In this document: in pieces, positions 58,943-64,000 of the stretch
Position numbering within the stretch: the first letter of the stretch is position 1
Layout of the letters: each line of letters begins with the position of its first letter
NCBI RefSeq assembly: GCF_002163585.1
Contig: NZ_CP015579.1
Location: 1,798,001-1,862,000 of the forward strand
DNA: 64,000 bases
Source: Tatumella citrea
GTDB lineage: Bacteria; Pseudomonadota; Gammaproteobacteria; Enterobacterales; Enterobacteriaceae
Reading direction: 5' to 3'
Notes under the pieces: model-generated
Seen by the model: the letters and a program-made list of their open reading frames with translations, nothing else
Database searches by the model: none
Told to the model about the DNA's origin: nothing
Position numbers and translations under genes: made by a program

Positions 58943-59701
58943 TTACAGAGACTGGCCGCCTGAAGCTTCAATACGTTGTGCAGTAATCCAGCCTGTTTCA
59001 TCACTCAGTATGGCACTGATGGCATCGCCGATATCATCGGGTAAGCCAACACGGCCTAATGCGGTCAGCGATGCAATCGTATCGTTGATGTCGCGGGTAT
59101 CACGAACCCGTCCGCCACCGAAATCAGTCTCTATAGCACCTGGTGCCAGAATATTAACCCGGATACGACGCTCTCCCAGTTCTTTTGCCTGGTATCGGGT
59201 CAGAACTTCCATCGCACCTTTCATTGCCGCATAAGTAGATGATCCGGGATGGGTCATTCGGGTCAGCCCGCTGGAAATATTCAGAATCCGCCCGCCATCG
59301 ATAATCAGTGGCAGCAATTTCTGCGTAAGAAAGTAGGGGCCTTTAAAATGCACATTCACCAGTGCGTCAAACTCCTGCTCAGTTGTCTCACTAAACAGTT
59401 TGTAATGACCATGGCCGGCGTTGTTCACTAAATAGTCAAAGTTGTCACGTTGCCAGTGATCTTTCAGCAATTTCGAAACTTGCTGCGTAAAGGCTGCAAA
59501 CTGTGAACTGTCACCGACATCCAGCTGTAATGCGGCTGCACGGGCACCCAGCGCTTCAATTTCTTTCACAACCGCCTGAGCTTCTTCGGGGTGACTGCGG
59601 TAGGTAAAAATGATATCTGTACCGCGGGCAGCCAGTTTTAAGGCCCCATTCCTGCCAAGACCACGATTTCCACCGGTAATTAATGCAATTTTCTGGCTCA
59701 T
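58943..59701 (-). CDS. Short-chain dehydrogenase/reductase
   Basis: A 252-residue classical SDR: cofactor site GGNRGLG (10-16), NNAG motif (VNNAGHGHY), catalytic Ser in NISSGLTR, and YAAMK (Tyr-x-x-x-Lys). The substrate is unknown; it probably uses NADP(H) (TYRSHPEEA after strand 2 holds a basic residue). It is divergent from a LysR regulator that may control it. Confidence 0.88.
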   Translation of the reverse strand: MSQKIALITGGNRGLGRNGALKLAARGTDIIFTYRSHPEEAQAVVKEIEALGARAAALQLDVGDSSQFAAFTQQVSKLLKDHWQRDNFDYLVNNAGHGHYKLFSETTEQEFDALVNVHFKGPYFLTQKLLPLIIDGGRILNISSGLTRMTHPGSSTYAAMKGAMEVLTRYQAKELGERRIRVNILAPGAIETDFGGGRVRDTRDINDTIASLTALGRVGLPDDIGDAISAILSDETGWITAQRIEASGGQSL

Positions 59702-59817
59702 AATAACTCCGCTGATTAATTAACATGACGTGACAGATGATATTCATCAATAATAAAACAATAAACCGGCTGCTGCGGATATCAGTGTTTCATTTACGAC
59801 AACAATAAGGGTGGGCG

Positions 59818-60720
59818 ATGGATAAAATTCAGGCAATGCAGGTATTTGTCCGGGTGGCTGAGATGGGAAGTTTTACCCGGGCAGCCGAAAGCCTCGGGTT
59901 GCCTAAAGCCAGTGTATCACGGCAAATCCAGACGCTGGAAAATCAGATGGGAACCCGGTTGTTGCATCGCACGACGCGTCAGGTGCAACTGACCCATGAC
60001 GGGCAGGTTTGTTATGAACGTTGTATTGAACTGTTGTCGATGCTGGATGATATGGACAGCCTGTTTCAGATGGAGCCTGCCACCCTCAGTGGCAAACTGC
60101 GGGTTGATATGTCAGTAGCGATGGCGACCGGATTTATTCTGCCGAGGTTGCCAGAATTCCTGCAGCAATATCCGGGAGTGGAGATCGAACTCAGCAGCAG
60201 TGATCGTCAGGTTGATATTGTCGGTGAAGGATTCGACTGTGTTATCAGAGCCGGAGAACTCAAAGATTCCGGCATGATAGTCCGGCCACTTGGCGTTCAT
60301 CAGATGATTAACTGTGCCAGTCCGGGTTATCTGGCGCGTTTTGGTATACCTGTGCAGTCAGAGGAGCTTTCGCAGCATGCGATGGTGCACTATAGCCAGC
60401 ATCTGGGACAGCCTTCCCCGGGATTTGAATATTTTGATGGTAAACAGAATCACTATTACCCGGTGGGAGGTGCAGTCACCGTCAACAGTACGGAAACCTA
60501 TCGCGCTGCCTGCCTGGCAGGGTTAGGGATTATCCAGGTTCCTGCCAGTGGCGTCCGGCCACTGTTGAAGAGCGGGCAATTGCAGGAAATACTTCCGCTG
60601 TTGCCAGCAAAGCCGATGCCAGTTTCATTGCTCTATCCAAACCGGCGCAACGTACCACGCAGGGTCAGGGTGTTTATGGAGTGGCTAAGTCGTACTGTGG
60701 CTGATTATCTTCAGCCATGA
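59818..60720 (+). CDS. LysR-family transcriptional regulator
   Basis: 300 residues. The winged helix is at about 4-60 (MQVFVRVAEMGSFTRAAESLGLPKASVSRQIQTLENQMGTRLLHRTTR), typical of the CrgA/YhjC-type subgroup that often regulates a divergent dehydrogenase. The substrate domain follows. The 116-bp gap to the SDR gene probably contains both promoters. Inducer not evident. Confidence 0.88.
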   Translation: MDKIQAMQVFVRVAEMGSFTRAAESLGLPKASVSRQIQTLENQMGTRLLHRTTRQVQLTHDGQVCYERCIELLSMLDDMDSLFQMEPATLSGKLRVDMSVAMATGFILPRLPEFLQQYPGVEIELSSSDRQVDIVGEGFDCVIRAGELKDSGMIVRPLGVHQMINCASPGYLARFGIPVQSEELSQHAMVHYSQHLGQPSPGFEYFDGKQNHYYPVGGAVTVNSTETYRAACLAGLGIIQVPASGVRPLLKSGQLQEILPLLPAKPMPVSLLYPNRRNVPRRVRVFMEWLSRTVADYLQP

Positions 60721-60742
60721 GGTCACCGGATAACCAGGGTAA

Positions 60743-60777
60743 AAAAAATCCCCGTCAGTTGCCTGGCGAGGATTTTT
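60743..60777. terminator. Bidirectional terminator between the LysR gene and dtpA
   Basis: AAAAATCCCCGTCAG/TTGCCTGGCGAGGATTTTT, imperfect stem with A/T tracts on both sides, between the convergent genes. Confidence 0.7.
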
Positions 60778-60791
60778 GATATCCGGATAAG

Positions 60792-62255
60792 TTAGTTACG
60801 GATCATTCTGTTCAGCAACGGTGCTGAAAGCAGCATAATGACGGCAATCACCAGCGTGCTGATGCCAATCTGTTTAAACACATGACCATATACCTGCAAC
60901 GACATCAGCGGGTCATTTACATTATCAGGTACTGCCATCAGTGCAGCGATTTTCCCTGCGATTACTGCCGCACCTGCGGTTGTCAGGAACCATGAACCCA
61001 TAATAAAGCCCATCAGTCTCTGGGGAACCAGTTGCGCGACCATCGCCAGTCCAAGTCCGGAGATCATCAGCTCACCGACACTTTGCAGTGCATAACTCAA
61101 AATCAACCAGTTGACCGATACAATGCCTTGCTGACTGGCATACATTGCACCCAGTGGCAGCACCAGGAACGCGGCAGAACACAAGAACATACCAATAGTA
61201 AATTTAAACGGCATTGGTAGCCGGTCACCCATTTTGTTGTACAGTATCGCCAGCAACGGACTGGCAACCATAATCCAGAAAGGGTTCAGGGCCTGGAACT
61301 GTTCAGGTTCAAAGGTGATGCCGAAAATCTGGTGTCCGACGTTACGGATAGCAAAGAAATTCAGCGAAGTCGGCATCTGCATATACAGAACAAAGAACAC
61401 CACCGCTTCAAGCATCAGGATAAAGGCAACAATCATTTTGCGCCGTTCATTGCCTTGCAGAGCAAAGGTTTCTTTAGCAAATAGCAGCACAATCGCAATA
61501 GCAATCACCAGTAACGCGATACGCGCGATGTGCTGGTAGTGCAGTAACCAGGTAGCGATGGCGACCAGCACTACAATACCAACCAGAGTGGTCAGCAGTT
61601 TACCAAAATGCAGTGGACGGAAGTCAGCAGCAGAGCCCTGTTGTTTAACCACGGATTGCATACTCAGGAAGTTAATCAGAGTAATGGCGAGTCCGACAAC
61701 CGAGAGTGAAAAAGCAACACTCCAGCCATATTTGCTTGCCAGCCAGGGGGTAAGCATCATCGAGAACAGTGAGCCGACATTAATCGACATGTAGAACATG
61801 GTGAAAGCACCATCAATACGCGGATCATCCTTCTGATAGCAGGTAGATAATAACGATGAAGGGTTAGCTTTAAACAGACCGCTACCAACAGCAATGGTCG
61901 CCATGCCGATATAGACCATGCTGACATTATGTCCTGAGTAGGCAATCATGGCATAGCCCAGCGCCAGTACAATCACGCCAAGTGTTATCACCCGCTTAGT
62001 CCCGAGGACTTTGTCTCCGAGCCATCCGCCAATGGAGATAAGGCCGTAGACCAGGGCGCTAAATGAGGAGAACAGGGTGACGGAATCAGCTTCTGACATG
62101 CCCAGTTGTTTGACCAGGTAAACAGCCATAATGGCTTGTAAACCGTAATAGCCGAAACGCTCCCACAGTTCGATGGTGAAGATTAGATAGAAGGCTTTGG
62201 GTTGCCTGAAAGCATTCAGGCTGGGCTGGTTTTCCGGATTATTTGCAGTAGACAC
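60792..62255 (-). CDS. dtpA: Di/tripeptide:proton symporter DtpA (TppB)
   Basis: 487 residues from a GTG start at 62255: GAGG lies five bases upstream and the N-terminus [22 protein letters not shown] aligns with E. coli DtpA (MSTAN...SLNAFKQPKAF). Upstream ATGs in the open frame would add 40 unconserved residues. It is a POT-family protein with about 14 membrane segments; motif [10 protein letters not shown] in helix 1, FYMSINVGS, and SLLSTCYQK are present. It imports di- and tripeptides with protons. Confidence 0.95.
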   Translation of the reverse strand: MSTANNPENQPSLNAFRQPKAFYLIFTIELWERFGYYGLQAIMAVYLVKQLGMSEADSVTLFSSFSALVYGLISIGGWLGDKVLGTKRVITLGVIVLALGYAMIAYSGHNVSMVYIGMATIAVGSGLFKANPSSLLSTCYQKDDPRIDGAFTMFYMSINVGSLFSMMLTPWLASKYGWSVAFSLSVVGLAITLINFLSMQSVVKQQGSAADFRPLHFGKLLTTLVGIVVLVAIATWLLHYQHIARIALLVIAIAIVLLFAKETFALQGNERRKMIVAFILMLEAVVFFVLYMQMPTSLNFFAIRNVGHQIFGITFEPEQFQALNPFWIMVASPLLAILYNKMGDRLPMPFKFTIGMFLCSAAFLVLPLGAMYASQQGIVSVNWLILSYALQSVGELMISGLGLAMVAQLVPQRLMGFIMGSWFLTTAGAAVIAGKIAALMAVPDNVNDPLMSLQVYGHVFKQIGISTLVIAVIMLLSAPLLNRMIRN

Positions 62256-62744
62256 TTGTACCTCGGTGTTTTTACCCTGTTTTACGGCAGGAATTAAGTG
62301 TGTGCCATGCGTCTGGTTGCGCATGATCGTCATTTTTTCAGGCTGCGGGACGACAAAAGCAGACAACAAAAACAATATAACGACGACATCATAAAATATG
62401 TGACGAAGTGCGTTATATAGATTTTAAGTTTGTTAATGATGTGATGCGTATAATTATATATCGAAAAATTCTCACTGCCTGTCTCAAAGGATAATGAATG
62501 TTGACAGTTAATGCAATGATGGGTGGTTTAGGATAAATTGCTATTAAATTAGTTATAAATAGTCCTATGTACTACATGATTGGATTTTATTTGGATTTAA
62601 AAGTTATTGTAAGGTTAGTTGGCAGGATATTTTTGAGGTTTTTTTCATCATGGGGAAAGACCGTTGTTCGCTGATTAAATCAGCGTACAAAGCAGGGATA
62701 GTTTACGATTAAAATTAAGTGGCGGTGCAACTTTATGATTTAAT
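62256..62744. other. Intergenic region between nth and dtpA
   Basis: About 490 AT-rich bases containing the dtpA leader/promoter. TATAATTATA-like sequence near 62450-62462 could be a -10 on the minus strand. No gene was recognised. Confidence 0.4.
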
Positions 62745-62746
62745 GT

Positions 62747-62781
62747 AAAAAATAAGTCAGATGCACTGATAAGTACATCTG
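62747..62781 (-). terminator. nth terminator
   Basis: CAGATGCAC / GTACATCTG (one mismatch) at 62758-62781, six-base loop, followed on the minus strand by ACTTATTTTTTAC; about 40 bp after the nth stop. Confidence 0.7.
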
Positions 62782-62819
62782 CATAAAAAGAGGGAAATAA
62801 AGAGAATTTTCTGGCAGAT

Positions 62820-63452
62820 TTAGTCAGTTTTTTCGCGATATTCGCATAAATCTTCAATAAGACAGGAACCACAACGAGGTTTACGGGCAATGCAAGTGTA
62901 GCGTCCATGTAAAATTAGCCAGTGGTGGCAGTCTACTTTGAACTCAGCAGGGACAACTTTCAGTAATTTATGCTCAACCAGGTCGACATTTTTACCCGGT
63001 GCGAAGCCTGTTCTGTTTGATACCCGAAAAATATGAGTATCTACCGCGATAGTCGGCCAGCCAAAGGCTGTGTTCAGGACAACATTCGCCGTTTTCCGGC
63101 CAACACCTGGCAACGCTTCTAACGCTTCCCGGTTTTCCGGAACCTGGCTTTGGTGTTGAGTGACAAGGATCTGGCAGGTCTTAATTACATTTGCGGCTTT
63201 GCTGTTAAACAGACCGATAGTTTTTATACATTCACGGACACCGTCTTCACCGAGTTCCAGCATTTTTTCCGGTGTAGGCGCTTTTGCGAATAACCCTATA
63301 GTGGCTTTATTTACACTCACATCTGTTGCCTGAGCAGACAACAGCACCGCTATTAACAGTTCAAACGGGGAAGAAAAATTTAATTCAGTCGTCGGATGCG
63401 GATTGTTGTCCCGCAACCGGCTAAGAATCTGATAACGTTTCTCTTTATTCAC
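62820..63452 (-). CDS. nth: Endonuclease III
   Basis: 210 residues starting at GTG 63452, in a GTGA overlap with the rsxE stop. Catalytic Lys120 (LPGVGRKTA) and Asp138 (VDTH) are present, as are all four [4Fe-4S] cysteines (187, 194, 197, 203). It removes oxidised pyrimidines and nicks the abasic site. Translation coupled to rsxE. Confidence 0.97.
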   Translation of the reverse strand: MNKEKRYQILSRLRDNNPHPTTELNFSSPFELLIAVLLSAQATDVSVNKATIGLFAKAPTPEKMLELGEDGVRECIKTIGLFNSKAANVIKTCQILVTQHQSQVPENREALEALPGVGRKTANVVLNTAFGWPTIAVDTHIFRVSNRTGFAPGKNVDLVEHKLLKVVPAEFKVDCHHWLILHGRYTCIARKPRCGSCLIEDLCEYREKTD

Positions 63453-64000
63453 GACACTTTCCCGGCCGGCAGCGGGGCAGACGCAACTGAGGCGCTCTGA
63501 GGGACAGTTTTGGCAGCACTGGCTGCGATAGCGGCTTTACGTTCCGCATGCTGCCGGGTGCGCTGATCAATAAGATACTTTAATGCCAGCAGCATACCGA
63601 GGCCGATAAAGGCGCCTGGCGGCAACATTGCCAGTAACATCGGAGAATCAAAGTGGAACACCTGAACCCGTAACACTTTAGCCCAGGGACCAAGCAGCTG
63701 ATCGGCTCCGTTAAAGATGGTGCCGTTACCAATAATCTCACGGATAGATCCCAGTGTTACCATGGCACAGGTCGCACCCATTCCGATAGAAAATCCGTCC
63801 AGCGCAGAAAGTGCCACATTAGATTTGGAAGCAACGGCTTCTGCACGACCCACCACAATACAGTTCGTCACAATCAACGGGATAAAGATTCCGAGTGACT
63901 GGTACAGGCTGTGAGCATAGGCACTGATCAGCATCTGAACACAACTGACCACTGAGGCAATGATCATGACATAAATCGGGATACGAATTTCCGTAGGCAT
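63449..64000 (-). CDS. rsxE: Electron transport complex subunit RsxE, C-terminal part
   Basis: 183 residues in frame to the window edge; the N-terminal ~60 residues lie outside. Four or more membrane helices with the RnfE pattern [34 protein letters not shown] and [23 protein letters not shown]. It is a membrane subunit of the Rsx/Rnf complex that, in E. coli, reduces SoxR. The TGA overlaps the GTG start of nth (rsx-nth operon). Confidence 0.96.
   Translation of the reverse strand: MPTEIRIPIYVMIIASVVSCVQMLISAYAHSLYQSLGIFIPLIVTNCIVVGRAEAVASKSNVALSALDGFSIGMGATCAMVTLGSIREIIGNGTIFNGADQLLGPWAKVLRVQVFHFDSPMLLAMLPPGAFIGLGMLLALKYLIDQRTRQHAERKAAIAASAAKTVPQSASVASAPLPAGKVS

Overview
The window looks like chromosomal DNA of an enterobacterium. 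Gene order and protein sequences follow the Escherichia coli 37-40 min region (yniC-yniB-yniA, ydiY, thrS-infC-rpmI-rplT-pheMST-ihfA, nlpC, ydiU, aroH, rprA, ydiK, ydiJ, lpp, pykF, mdtK, ribE, cfa, punC/punR, purR, ynhF, ydhO, grxD, rnt, gloA, nemA, ydhL, ydhKJI, slyA, slyB, anmK, pdxH, tyrS, pdxY, tppB, nth, rsxE). The moderate base composition, the membrane gluconate dehydrogenase operon and the genes missing relative to E. coli fit the Erwiniaceae (Tatumella/Pantoea/Erwinia type). That placement is inference; nothing here proves the genus.

Layout. 1-5.3 kb: hxpB (cut by the window edge), yniB, yniA, outer-membrane ydiY, a small glycine-zipper exported protein, a GntR/FCD regulator with a non-ATG start, and a tiny exported peptide. 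5.3-6.6 kb: an AT-rich patch with an unrecognised ORF frameshifted at a run of seven T, and a structured non-coding stretch. 6.6-13.9 kb: the translation block thrS-infC-rpmI-rplT, then pheM leader/attenuator-pheS-pheT-ihfA, with the thrS anticodon-like operator, the infC ATT start and the phe attenuator all visible. 14-22 kb: nlpC, selO, aroH, the small RNA RprA with its RcsB-type promoter, ydiK and ydiJ. 22-25 kb: accessory DNA with an unrecognised Fur-controlled protein and a sulfonate monooxygenase/binding-protein pair lacking its transporter. 25-28.3 kb: lpp, an intact IS4-like element inserted in the pykF terminator, and pykF. 28.8-33.5 kb: the trehalose genes treC, treB and treR, then three tRNA-Val(GAC) genes. 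33.5-54.4 kb: a largely E. coli-like core segment. 55-58.9 kb: a three-subunit gluconate 2-dehydrogenase operon. 58.9-64 kb: an SDR/LysR divergent pair, the dipeptide transporter dtpA, nth and the 3' part of rsxE.

How the genes work together. Core functions are aminoacyl-tRNA synthesis and translation initiation, nucleoid bending (IHF), vitamin B6 and riboflavin synthesis, glycolysis (pykF), trehalose use, methylglyoxal and quinone/electrophile detoxification, envelope maintenance (Lpp, MepH, SlyB, Cfa) and redox (GrxD, YdiJ, RsxE). The gluconate dehydrogenase operon would add periplasmic oxidation of gluconate to 2-ketogluconate, feeding electrons to the respiratory chain.

No clearly new multi-gene defence or mobile system was found. 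The best leads are: the Fur-boxed unknown protein at 22.0-22.4 kb; the divergent RprA; the IS4-like insertion that splits the pykF terminator; the frameshifted ORF and structured leader at 5.4-6.6 kb; and the orphan sulfonate pair.
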